From NCBI GenBank assembly GCA_016786495.1, contig JAEUUJ010000059.1, positions 78,201 to 142,200 on the forward strand: a stretch of 64,000 nt of DNA. The letters run 5' to 3'. The notes under the pieces are model-generated. The model saw only the letters and a list, made by a program, of their open reading frames with translations. It was not told the origin of the DNA and did no database searches. Numbering within the stretch: the first letter of the stretch is position 1; each line of letters starts with the position of its first letter. Shown one piece after another: positions 7,948 to 16,547 of this stretch. This DNA is from Cyclobacteriaceae bacterium (GTDB lineage: Bacteria; Bacteroidota; Bacteroidia; Cytophagales; Cyclobacteriaceae). The position numbers and the translations under genes were made by a program.

Positions 7948-9582
7948 TCAAATATTTCGGGCTGTGTTAATGACATTAATTCCTTTAAACAATGCGGTTG
8001 ACGAACCGTGCGAAACCGCGCTCGACTGCGAAGGCTGACCTTTTCCGTCAAAGAATGATCCGCCCAGGCGATAGTCGCTTTCATCGGCAATACCGGAACA
8101 TGCATTCCAGAAATCCTGGCTGTTCGCCTGGTATGCCACATCGCGAACCATGTTCGTGATTTTACCTTCCTTAATTTCATAGTAAAGCTGTCCGCCAAAC
8201 TGGAAGTTATAGCGCTGCTGGTCGATCGAGAATGAACCATCGCCAATGATGTAAATTCCTTTCTCTACGTTTTTAATCAGGTCGTCAATGCTCTTCTTTT
8301 CTTTCGAAGGCTGAAGCGACACATTTGGCATGCGCTGGAATTGTACGCTGCTCCAGTTGTCGGCATAGCAGCAACCCTGCGAAGCCGGTAAGTTAAGAAT
8401 GTGTGCCTGGTCGCGGATGGTTTGATAGTTTACGAGGATACCGTCTTTGATGATGTCCCACTTGCCGCACTGCACACCTTCATCGTCATAGCCAACGGCT
8501 CCGAGCGATCCTTTCTGCACTTTATCACCAACAATGTTTACCAGCTTGCTGCCGAAGTTGAACTTGCCCGACTGCCACTTATCCAGCGTGAGGAAACTCG
8601 TTCCTGCAAAGTTTGCTTCATAACCGAGTACACGGTCGAGTTCGGTCGGGTGACCAACCGATTCGTGAATCGTGAGCCATAAGTGTGAAGGGTCGAGTAC
8701 CAGATCATACTTGCCCGGCTCGATGGATTTTGCTTTTAATTTTTCACCTGCCTGTGCTCCGGCTGCTTTCGCATCTTCAACCATGTCGTAACGCCCTTTG
8801 TATAACGTGGTGATGCCATTGATTTTATCCTGCGGCCGGGCATTCAGGTATTCATAGCCCATGCCCATGGGGGCGCTGAGCGCATTCCGCGTTTCAAACT
8901 TGCCAGACGCTGCATCGATTTTCGTTACGAAGAATGTGGGCCAGATACGGTGAACGTCCTGATCAATATACGAACCATCGGTAGACGCAAAATATTTCTG
9001 CTCATTTACGAGAAACAGGATGGAGGTAATGTAATCGGCACCCGCTTTCATCGCTTCGCTGTTTACATTCATCAGCAGGTCAACCTTTTCCTTGATCGGA
9101 ACTTCGAATGAATTCTTTTCAATGGGTGCTTTCCAGCTTACTTCACCGTAACCTTTCTGTGGTGCCAGACGAACGGGTTCTGAAAGCAGCCGTGAATTTT
9201 CTTTCGCAGTGGCAACTGCCAGTTCGGCTGCCCGTGCGATGCTGTCTTTGTCGAGCTTGTCAGTTGCGGCAAAACCCCACGCGCCATTGGCGACCACGCG
9301 GATTCCCATGCCGTACGATTCAGTATTAACAATGTTCTGGACTTTGTCTTCACGCGTTACCACAAACTGGTTCAGGTACCGGCCAATGCGTACGTCTGTG
9401 TAAGAAGCTCCTTTGCTTCGGGCTGCGTTTAATGCAACGTCAGCCATTTGCTTTTTAAGAGCAGGATCAATGCGTTCCAATGCCCGCTCCGGGCTGATTG
9501 GATTGCCAAAAACAGGAATGCCGGGCATCAGCGTAGCAGCCGTGCTCAATCCTGTGAGGTAAATGAAGTCTCTGCGTTTCAA
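7948..9582 (-). CDS. TldD-type metalloprotease with Tat signal (copy 1)
   Basis: A 544-residue TldD-like protease. The N-terminus MKRRDFIYLTG followed by a moderately hydrophobic stretch is a twin-arginine signal, so export in folded form is predicted. The metal motif HESVGH (HExxxH, residues 306-311) is intact. The C-terminal segment aligning with the metal-ligand cysteine of E. coli TldD instead reads GGSFFDGKGQP, then VSHGSS, so that cysteine appears absent and a conserved His lies nearby. It is the first gene of a two-gene operon with the PmbA subunit. Two close paralogues lie at 14879-16519 and 16548-18188. Substrate unknown. Confidence 0.87.
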   Translation of the reverse strand: MKRRDFIYLTGLSTAATLMPGIPVFGNPISPERALERIDPALKKQMADVALNAARSKGASYTDVRIGRYLNQFVVTREDKVQNIVNTESYGMGIRVVANGAWGFAATDKLDKDSIARAAELAVATAKENSRLLSEPVRLAPQKGYGEVSWKAPIEKNSFEVPIKEKVDLLMNVNSEAMKAGADYITSILFLVNEQKYFASTDGSYIDQDVHRIWPTFFVTKIDAASGKFETRNALSAPMGMGYEYLNARPQDKINGITTLYKGRYDMVEDAKAAGAQAGEKLKAKSIEPGKYDLVLDPSHLWLTIHESVGHPTELDRVLGYEANFAGTSFLTLDKWQSGKFNFGSKLVNIVGDKVQKGSLGAVGYDDEGVQCGKWDIIKDGILVNYQTIRDQAHILNLPASQGCCYADNWSSVQFQRMPNVSLQPSKEKKSIDDLIKNVEKGIYIIGDGSFSIDQQRYNFQFGGQLYYEIKEGKITNMVRDVAYQANSQDFWNACSGIADESDYRLGGSFFDGKGQPSQSSAVSHGSSTALFKGINVINTARNI

Positions 9583-9772
9583 ATGGAAAGTAGGTTAAAA
9601 TTCGTGAAAATAGAGTACGAATATTACCCCAATACTTCGAATCTGCCAATCGACTGTTCGGAATCGAACTGATGAATTTCATTTTTTTTATGACCGGCGG
9701 AAACACTGACTTTGATCAGGAGGGATGATCATTTAAGCGGTTAATTTTCGTCAACAAAGTTGACCGGCCGCC
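9583..9772. promoter_or_regulatory. Divergent intergenic region with an inverted repeat at the AspT-type gene start
   Basis: This 190-base gap separates the divergent TldD and AspT-type genes and should hold both promoters; I see no convincing TAnnTTTG box. Two symmetrical signals stand out. GTCAAC-AAA-GTTGAC is a perfect inverted repeat (9750-9764) ending eight bases before the ATG at 9773, and the palindrome TGATCA occurs twice (9713-9718 and 9726-9731). The first could be an operator or a short leader hairpin over the ribosome-binding area. Function is inferred from symmetry and position only. Confidence 0.35.
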
Positions 9773-11401
9773 ATGCTTCAGTTACTCAGCGAATCGCCTT
9801 TATTATTACTTTTTTTGGTGCTCGCCATCGGTGCCCCGCTCGGGAAAATTAAGATTGGAGGGGTTAATGCCGGAATTACTTCTATTCTTTTTACCGGACT
9901 GGCCTTTGGAGCCTTGTCGCCAACGATTAAACTTCCGGCAATCGTTTACGAAATCGGGCTGGTGCTCTTTATTTATTGTATTGGCATCTCCAGCGGTGAA
10001 CAGTTCTTCGGCAACCTTCGCAAGAAGGGTCTGGGAGAGAACGCCCTGACGTTTGGTTCGGTGCTGCTGGTCGCGGCCGTTATCGTGTTGATCTCGGTTT
10101 TTGCTTCGTTCAAATCGTCTTACCTGGTCGGCATTTTTGCAGGAAGCCTGACCAATACACCTTCGCTTGCGGCTTCCCTCGAATTTATAAAGGCAGTTAC
10201 CCCGGTTGACCTGATCGAACATGCATTAGCGGAACCGGTCGTAGCCTATTCGGTGTGCTACCCGATGGGCGTAATGGGTATGATTCTGGCTATCATTTTG
10301 TTTCAACGGATTTTTAAAACGTCACTGAAGGCGGGCCGGGAGGTAACGGATGCGGATAAACTAACGAATGCAACGGTGGTCATCTCCAACGGAAACGTCA
10401 TCGGGATGGCTGTTGGTGAAATTATCACGTCCAATAAGTTGAAGGTTGTCTTCGGAAGAATCAGCCGTGACGGCACTTCCTTCCTGGCGTTGAACAACAC
10501 CTTGCTGGAGAAAGGTGACCTCATGACAATTGTCGGGAAACCTGCGCAGGTAGAACGCGCTATCGGAGTGTTAGGAGCGCGAAGCAACATCAAGCTTGAA
10601 ATGGACCACCAGCAATTGGATGTGCGCAGGATTTTTGTATCCAATCATGACCTCGTTGGGCAATCGCTGAAAGACCTTAATCTTCCGCACACCATGGGGA
10701 TTATCATTACCCGCATTCGCAGAGGCGATAGCGACATCCTGCCCAATGCTGAAACAACCCTTCAATTCGGTGACCGGGTGCGGGTGTTAACCGGGCGAAG
10801 CGAGCTGGCCTCCGCCAGTAAGTTTTTCGGTGATAGTTACGCGGCTCAAAGTGAAGTTGATATCCTTACGCTTGGGCTGGGGGTAGCCATCGGATTCTTC
10901 ATTGGCATGATTCCTATTCCGCTACCGGGTGGAATTGTGCTAAAACTGGGTATTGCCGGCGGACCGTTGATTGTTGCGTTGATTTTAGGAGCGGTAAACC
11001 GGATCGGTAAACTTGTATTTGTGATGCCGTACAGCGCGAACAATACAATCCGACAATTCGGGCTCGTGCTGTTCCTGGCGGGTGTGGGCACGCGCTCCGG
11101 GTTTGCATTCCGTGAAACGATTGCGCACAGCGACCAGGGATTGAACTTCTTCCTGATCGGTTCAATAATCACGCTTTCAATCGGTTTCTTCTTCCTGTTT
11201 GTCGGGCATCGCTTTTTAAAGATATCTTTTCCCAGGCTGGCCGGTATGCTAGCCGGATTCCAGACCCAGCCCGCGGTGCTGGCCTTTGTGAATGAGCAGG
11301 CCCGGAGTGAGCAGCCTAACATCGGTTACTCTTCTGTTTTTCCGATAGCCACGCTGTCAAAAATTATCCTCGCACAAATTCTCCTGACCTTACTCTCGTA
11401 A
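9773..11401 (+). CDS. AspT/YidE/YbjL-type putative transporter with two TrkA-C domains
   Basis: A 542-residue membrane protein of the aspartate:alanine exchanger (AAE) family. It has an N-terminal membrane block of about five helices (residues 5-185), two central RCK/TrkA-C-type domains (about 195-365; for example NGNVIGMAVGEI and DLVGQSLKDLNLP) and a second membrane block (about 370-540). The inverted duplication of membrane halves around TrkA-C domains and the length are typical (about 550). It should exchange or export a small anionic metabolite across the inner membrane; the substrate cannot be told. It stands alone on the plus strand, 209 bases before pckG, and shares no operon with the TldD genes on either side. 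Confidence 0.85.
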   Translation: MLQLLSESPLLLLFLVLAIGAPLGKIKIGGVNAGITSILFTGLAFGALSPTIKLPAIVYEIGLVLFIYCIGISSGEQFFGNLRKKGLGENALTFGSVLLVAAVIVLISVFASFKSSYLVGIFAGSLTNTPSLAASLEFIKAVTPVDLIEHALAEPVVAYSVCYPMGVMGMILAIILFQRIFKTSLKAGREVTDADKLTNATVVISNGNVIGMAVGEIITSNKLKVVFGRISRDGTSFLALNNTLLEKGDLMTIVGKPAQVERAIGVLGARSNIKLEMDHQQLDVRRIFVSNHDLVGQSLKDLNLPHTMGIIITRIRRGDSDILPNAETTLQFGDRVRVLTGRSELASASKFFGDSYAAQSEVDILTLGLGVAIGFFIGMIPIPLPGGIVLKLGIAGGPLIVALILGAVNRIGKLVFVMPYSANNTIRQFGLVLFLAGVGTRSGFAFRETIAHSDQGLNFFLIGSIITLSIGFFFLFVGHRFLKISFPRLAGMLAGFQTQPAVLAFVNEQARSEQPNIGYSSVFPIATLSKIILAQILLTLLS

Positions 11402-11610
11402 CGAATTACATGCTTACCGGTAAGTAATCATCGTCTTTTTAAAAAGATATATGATTCTTGTCAGGTTTGTTTCGGATGATGGGTTATGCAAACGATTTTA
11501 TCTGTCAGAAACAAGCGTTGAATAACCTTCCGTTTATCACGTGGTTTGTATGACGAAACTCATGGCCTTCTGATGTACGCTGATCTATGTTTACGTAAAC
11601 CCGGAAAAAA
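11402..11610 (+). promoter_or_regulatory. pckG upstream region with three palindromes
   Basis: This 209-base leader contains three perfect palindromes: CTTACCGGTAAG (11413-11424), TCTTTTTAAAAAGA (11434-11447) and GTTTACGTAAAC (11589-11600). The last ends ten bases before the pckG ATG at 11611, a position suited to an operator or translational control site. The AT-rich one, just after the AspT-type gene stop, might act as a weak terminator. A gluconeogenic gene such as pckG is expected to be carbon-regulated, but no regulator can be named from the sequence. No clear TAnnTTTG box was found. Confidence 0.35.
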
Positions 11611-13440
11611 ATGAAAACGAATCATCAGGAATTAAAAAAATGGGTGGAAGAAGTTAAGGAACTTGTTACACCCGAGGAAGTAATTTGGTGTGATGGGTCT
11701 AAGAAACAATATGACGAGCTCTGTGCGCAGCTGGTAAGCAAAGGAACCTTTATCAAGCTGAACGAAACAAAACGTCCGAACTCATTTGCGTGTTTCTCCG
11801 ACCCCAGCGATGTAGCCCGTGTGGAAGACCGCACGTTCATCTGCAGTCGTAAAAAGGAGAATGCAGGCCCCACAAACAACTGGAAAGATCCGCGTGAGAT
11901 GAAAGCGGAGCTGGAACCGGTGCTGCGGGGCAGCATGAAAGGCAGAACGATGTATGTTATTCCCTTTAGTATGGGCCCTGTGGGCTCACCCATGTCGCAG
12001 ATTGGTGTGCAAATCACCGATTCTGAATATGTGGTGGTAAACATGTTTATCATGACCCGCGCAGGCGAACGTGTGCTGGATGTGCTTGGCGACAAAGGTA
12101 ATTTCGTGAAGTGCCTCCATACCGTGGGTGCTCCGCTGCAAAAAGGACAGGAGGATGTTAAGTGGCCGTGTAACCCGACTCTTAAATACATTGTCCATTA
12201 TCCGGAAGAGCGTTCCATCGTAAGCTATGGCTCCGGTTATGGCGGTAATGCATTGCTTGGCAAGAAGTGTTTTGCGTTACGCATAGCATCAACGATGGCA
12301 CAGGAAGAAGGCTGGCTTGCTGAACACATGCTGATCATGGGCGTGCAAGATCCGCAAGGTGAAAAGACGTACCTGGCTGCGGCATTCCCGAGTGCATGCG
12401 GAAAAACAAATTTCGCGATGCTCATTCCACCGAAGGAGTTCAGCGATTGGAAGATTACTACGATTGGAGACGACATCGCCTGGATCAAGCCGGGAAAAGA
12501 TGGTCAGCTATACGCGATCAATCCGGAAGCCGGATACTTCGGTGTTGCACCTGGAACGAATGAACAAACCAACCCGAACGCAATCCGTTCCATCGCACGC
12601 AATACCATTTTTACCAACGTAGGTGTAACACCCGATGGTGATGTGTGGTGGGAGGGACTTACAAAAGAGGTTCCGAAAGACATCATTGGATGTAATGGTA
12701 AAAAATGGGATCCTGCCAGCGGTAAACCTGTGGCACACCCGAACTCAAGATTCACCGCACCGGCTACGCAAAACCCGTGTATCGATGATCAGATGGAGAA
12801 CCCGAATGGAGTGCCGATCAGCGCGTTTATTTTTGGCGGAAGAAGGAGTACAACCATTCCACTGGTTTACCAGGCCATTAACTGGAGCTATGGAATCTAC
12901 GCAGCATCTACCATGGGTTCAGAAACCACGGCCGCTGCTTTTGGAGAACAGGGTAAAGTAAGACGTGATCCGTTTGCGATGTTGCCGTTCTGCGGATATC
13001 ATATGGCCGACTACTTCAATCACTGGTTACAATTTGGTCGTGATTTACCGGCACCTCCGCGAATCTTCAATGTGAACTGGTTCCGTAAAGATGATAAAGG
13101 AAACTTTCTGTGGCCCGGATTCGGAGATAACATGCGAATCCTGAAATGGATCATTCAACGCGTGAAAGGGAAAGCATCTGCGGTGGAAAGCCCGATCGGC
13201 TGGATGCCGCACTACAGCGACATCGACTGGAATGGTTTGACCAGTTTCTCCAAGAAACAGTTTGACGACCTGATGATGATCGACCGCGAAGCCTGGAAGC
13301 AGGAGTTACTCTCTCATGCGGAACTCTTCGAACGGATGTACGATAAACTGCCGAAGGAATACATCTTTATGCGGGAGTTAATGCTCTCCGGACTGTGGCG
13401 TTCAAAGGAACAATGGAAGCTGGAGCCGGAAGCTGAATAG
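11611..13440 (+). CDS. pckG: Phosphoenolpyruvate carboxykinase (GTP)
   Basis: A 609-residue GTP-dependent PEP carboxykinase, which converts oxaloacetate and GTP to PEP, GDP and CO2 in the first committed step of gluconeogenesis. The P-loop-like signature [12 protein letters not shown] lies at residues 259-270; other family blocks include the reactive-loop cysteine within that motif, [12 protein letters not shown] (233-244) and the nucleotide-site region [19 protein letters not shown] near 490. Length matches the GTP family (about 600) rather than the ATP family (about 540). Cytoplasmic and monocistronic: a terminator follows 27 bases after the stop. Confidence 0.97.
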   Translation: MKTNHQELKKWVEEVKELVTPEEVIWCDGSKKQYDELCAQLVSKGTFIKLNETKRPNSFACFSDPSDVARVEDRTFICSRKKENAGPTNNWKDPREMKAELEPVLRGSMKGRTMYVIPFSMGPVGSPMSQIGVQITDSEYVVVNMFIMTRAGERVLDVLGDKGNFVKCLHTVGAPLQKGQEDVKWPCNPTLKYIVHYPEERSIVSYGSGYGGNALLGKKCFALRIASTMAQEEGWLAEHMLIMGVQDPQGEKTYLAAAFPSACGKTNFAMLIPPKEFSDWKITTIGDDIAWIKPGKDGQLYAINPEAGYFGVAPGTNEQTNPNAIRSIARNTIFTNVGVTPDGDVWWEGLTKEVPKDIIGCNGKKWDPASGKPVAHPNSRFTAPATQNPCIDDQMENPNGVPISAFIFGGRRSTTIPLVYQAINWSYGIYAASTMGSETTAAAFGEQGKVRRDPFAMLPFCGYHMADYFNHWLQFGRDLPAPPRIFNVNWFRKDDKGNFLWPGFGDNMRILKWIIQRVKGKASAVESPIGWMPHYSDIDWNGLTSFSKKQFDDLMMIDREAWKQELLSHAELFERMYDKLPKEYIFMRELMLSGLWRSKEQWKLEPEAE

Positions 13441-13467
13441 CAGGAGATGATCCGCGTGATCATAAAA

Positions 13468-13496
13468 AAAGGCTGCCCCGAATTGAGGCAGCCTTT
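13468..13496. terminator. Bidirectional terminator between pckG and PmbA copy 2
   Basis: A perfect ten-base-pair stem, AAAGGCTGCC (13468-13477) with GGCAGCCTTT (13487-13496), encloses a nine-base loop. A-rich sequence on the left and T-rich sequence on the right give U-tracts in both directions. It lies between the convergent stops of pckG (13440) and the PmbA gene (13512), so it should serve both. Confidence 0.85.
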
Positions 13497-13511
13497 ACTT
13501 TTAGGTGAATG

Positions 13512-14846
13512 CTAAACCGCATCTGAAAGACTGGTGAAGGTAAAGTCTCTGATCTTCATCGACGGAATGAAGGCATTCGGACTACCCTCGCTGGTTACAG
13601 CACGTTCTTGACGGCCGAGTGTTTCCAGGTTATTCAGCATGATAATCGGACTTTCGTTGAAACGGAAGTTTTTAATCGGATGCTTGATCTTTCCGTTTTC
13701 GATATAAAAGGTACCATCGCGGGTAAGACCTGTGTACAACAGTGTTTGCGGATCTACCGGACGGATGTACCAGAAACGCGTTACCAGGATCCCTTTCTTG
13801 GTATCCTTGATCATGTCTTCAACCGATGCAGTGCCGCCTTCCATAATGGTGTTTCCACCGAATGGGAGCGGAGCGACATTTTTCTGTGAAGCCCAATAGC
13901 GATCGTAGAACAGGTTTGCTACGACACCATTCTTAATGATATCTACTTTCTTGCGGGGCTGACCGTCACCGGCCCACACGGCTGCCGGAACATCTTCATT
14001 CCATGGGTCGGTGTAAATGTTCACGCGCTCGTCAACCAGCTTTTCGCCAAGTTTGGTACCACCGCCTTTTTTAGAAAGGAAGCTGCGGCCTTCATCGGCC
14101 GTACGGGCATTCATCCCGAGCATCAGGCGAACTAAATCTGCGGAAGCAGACGCCTCCAGTACCACCGTGTACTTACCGGGCTCAATGGCTTTCGCTTCGC
14201 GCGACATCACGGCTTTGTCAATCGCACGCTTGGAAATAATCGCAGGATTGATTTTGCTAACATCGTTGTGCGTTGCCGCAGCCCAGCCGGAACCTGTTCC
14301 ATCGTTGGTACGCATGGTAACAGTAAAGTCGACACCGGTTGATTTGTTGTATGCAAACAGTCCTTTGCTGTTCGCGATCGCAAAGAAACCCTTGCTGTCT
14401 TCGAGGTACCCGGCTGCCGTCACGTCTTTTGCTGCAGCAGGATTAATGCTGTCGGCAGCAACCTGCGCGCGATATTCCGGTTTAATATTGGCAGTCGACT
14501 CAATGTATGTTTTGGAATCGGGTCCGTAGGTCTGCGGGCCGAGCGGCTCCATGAACTCGGGATTTTCCGGTGCAAGCTGCGCCACTTCTTCTGCACGTCT
14601 CACTACTTTTTCGAGCGATGCGTCATCGAACTCGTTGATGCTGGCTGCGCCCGATTTCTTACCGTAGTAACATTGAACAGAGAGTGAGGTGTTGCTGTCT
14701 TCCCCTGACGTGTTCACGGTGTTTCGCGCGTAGCGGATGTTGCCCCGGTCCTGGCCACCCAGACTTGCTGAGCATCCGTCAGCTTTGGAAAGAGCTACTA
14801 CTTTTTCAAGTATCCTCTTTGCTTCTTCTTTTGAAAGTATTGCCAT
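13512..14846 (-). CDS. PmbA/TldE-type subunit, TldD/PmbA family (copy 2)
   Basis: A 444-residue paralogue of the protein at 6610-7944, with the same length and nearly the same blocks: NEFDDASLEKVVRRAEEVAQ, the ARTADEGRSFLS segment and GLTRDGTFYIENGKI. It has no HExxxH motif and no signal peptide, consistent with the TldE role. It is last in the order TldD-TldD-PmbA, 32 bases after the second TldD. One PmbA may therefore serve two TldD subunits, or only the adjacent one. The similarity to copy 1 indicates duplication of the gene pair. Substrate unknown. Confidence 0.85.
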   Translation of the reverse strand: MAILSKEEAKRILEKVVALSKADGCSASLGGQDRGNIRYARNTVNTSGEDSNTSLSVQCYYGKKSGAASINEFDDASLEKVVRRAEEVAQLAPENPEFMEPLGPQTYGPDSKTYIESTANIKPEYRAQVAADSINPAAAKDVTAAGYLEDSKGFFAIANSKGLFAYNKSTGVDFTVTMRTNDGTGSGWAAATHNDVSKINPAIISKRAIDKAVMSREAKAIEPGKYTVVLEASASADLVRLMLGMNARTADEGRSFLSKKGGGTKLGEKLVDERVNIYTDPWNEDVPAAVWAGDGQPRKKVDIIKNGVVANLFYDRYWASQKNVAPLPFGGNTIMEGGTASVEDMIKDTKKGILVTRFWYIRPVDPQTLLYTGLTRDGTFYIENGKIKHPIKNFRFNESPIIMLNNLETLGRQERAVTSEGSPNAFIPSMKIRDFTFTSLSDAV

Positions 14847-14878
14847 AAGATGATTTTTCGAGTTAAGAGTTAGGTTTA

Positions 14879-16519
14879 TTATATGGTTCTGCCGGTGTTG
14901 ATCACATTCACTCCGTTAAAGCGTGCGGTAGCCGAACCATGCGAAACAGCGTTCGATTGTCCCGGCTGGCCCTTGCCATCGTTGAACGCTCCGCCCAGAC
15001 GGTAGTCGCGCTGGTCGCAGATCGCCACACATGAATTCCAGAAGTCCTGCGTGTTCGCCTGGTACGCCACGTCTTTCAGCATCCCGGCAATTTTTCCTTC
15101 TTTAATTTCGAAGAACAACACACCGCCAAATTGGAAGTTATAGCGTTGCTGGTCGATTGAGAAGGATGAGTCTTTTACAATGTAAATTCCCTTTTCCACG
15201 TCAGCGATCATTTGCGCGGGCGTAAGTTCTTTTTTACCCGGCTGCAACGAAATGTTCGCCATGCGCTGGAACTGTACATCGGCCCAGCTTTGAGAGTAGC
15301 AGCAGCCATGTGATTCTTTTTGACCCAGTATACCCACCTGATCGCGGATAGCCTGGTAGTTTACGAGGATACCGTCTTTGATGATATCCCATTGTTTGCA
15401 TTTCACACCTTCGTCATCATACCCAACCGCACCAAGCGAACCAACTTCGGTTTTGTCAGCTTTGATGTTTACGATCTCGCTTCCGAACTTGAAGTTCTTC
15501 GATTGCCACTTGTCGAGTGTTAAGAAACTGGTTCCTGCATAGTTTGCTTCATAACCCAGCACACGGTCTAGCTCGGTCGGGTGTCCCACCGATTCGTGAA
15601 TTGTCAGCCACAAGTGCGAAGGTTCAAGCACGAGGTCGTACTTGCCCGGCTCAACGGATTTAGCGGCAAGAATTTGCTTGGCTTGTTCTGCAGCATTACC
15701 TGCATCTTCAATAATGTCGTATGACTTGTTGTACAGAATGATGTCTCCGGGAGATTGAATTTTATCTTCCGGACGTGCATCGAGATATTCATACCCCAGA
15801 CCCACAGGCGAACTGAACGATGAGCGGTTTTTAAATGTACCGGATGCTTTGTCGGTTACCGTAACATTGAAGCCGGGAAGGATTCTGTAAATATCCTGAT
15901 CAATGTAGGAACCTTCCGAAGATGCGAAGTACTTTTGTTCATTCACCATAAAAATCTGGCTGTTAATGAACGTAGCGCCTTTTTCCATAGCACGCGCGTT
16001 TGCGGCCATTAACAAATCAACCTTTTCCTTCACGGGAACTTCAAAACCGTTCTTCTTGATCGGGGTTTTCCAGCTTACTTCGCCATAGGCCGGGGTGGGC
16101 GCCAGTTGAACGGGCTGCTTCTGGAATTTTGAATTTGCTTTCGCGATCGCAACAGCACGTTCGGCAGTTTTCTTCATTCCGTCTGGTGTCACATTGTTTG
16201 TTGCAGCGAAGCCCCAGGTCCCGTTTACAATCACGCGGATGCCTACACCAAACGACTCGGTATTGGCTATGCCCTGCACTTTCTTCTCGCGGGTGCTGAC
16301 AAACTGGTTGAGGTATCGTCCGATGCGAACATCGGTGTACGTTGCCCCAAGCGATTTGGTAGTGTTGAGAGCAATGTCGGCAAGCTTTTTCTTTTCCGCA
16401 GTGTCCATCAGCGGATCGAGCAGCCGCATCGGGTCAACGGATTCACCGAACGAAGTGAAGGGCAATATCATGGCGCCTGCACTCATTCCGGCAATCTGTA
16501 TAAAGTCGCGTCTTTTCAT
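14879..16519 (-). CDS. TldD-type metalloprotease with Tat signal (copy 2)
   Basis: A 546-residue TldD-like protease with twin-arginine signal MKRRDFIQIAG and an intact HESVGH metal motif near residue 308. The C-terminus reads GGAFNDGKGQPGQSNAVSHG, so it shares with its paralogues the loss of the cysteine found in E. coli TldD and the presence of a conserved SHG. It lies between TldD copy 3 (28 bases upstream) and PmbA copy 2 (32 bases downstream). It is very similar to copies 1 and 3 but differs in the linker after the signal peptide. Predicted exported metalloprotease of unknown substrate. Confidence 0.87.
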   Translation of the reverse strand: MKRRDFIQIAGMSAGAMILPFTSFGESVDPMRLLDPLMDTAEKKKLADIALNTTKSLGATYTDVRIGRYLNQFVSTREKKVQGIANTESFGVGIRVIVNGTWGFAATNNVTPDGMKKTAERAVAIAKANSKFQKQPVQLAPTPAYGEVSWKTPIKKNGFEVPVKEKVDLLMAANARAMEKGATFINSQIFMVNEQKYFASSEGSYIDQDIYRILPGFNVTVTDKASGTFKNRSSFSSPVGLGYEYLDARPEDKIQSPGDIILYNKSYDIIEDAGNAAEQAKQILAAKSVEPGKYDLVLEPSHLWLTIHESVGHPTELDRVLGYEANYAGTSFLTLDKWQSKNFKFGSEIVNIKADKTEVGSLGAVGYDDEGVKCKQWDIIKDGILVNYQAIRDQVGILGQKESHGCCYSQSWADVQFQRMANISLQPGKKELTPAQMIADVEKGIYIVKDSSFSIDQQRYNFQFGGVLFFEIKEGKIAGMLKDVAYQANTQDFWNSCVAICDQRDYRLGGAFNDGKGQPGQSNAVSHGSATARFNGVNVINTGRTI

Positions 16520-16547
16520 CGTGGTTGGTTATGGTTAATAGGTAGTG

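Noticed and set aside
9583-9700. Small open frames in the TldD/AspT gap
   Set aside because: They run into the flanking genes in other frames, lack motifs, and overlap the expected promoters.
10846-11322. Open frame of 158 codons antisense to the AspT-type transporter
   Set aside because: It mirrors membrane helices of the real gene and has no motif of its own.
11625-12191. Open frame of 188 codons antisense to pckG
   Set aside because: pckG is full-length and conserved here; the antisense product is low in complexity with no motif.
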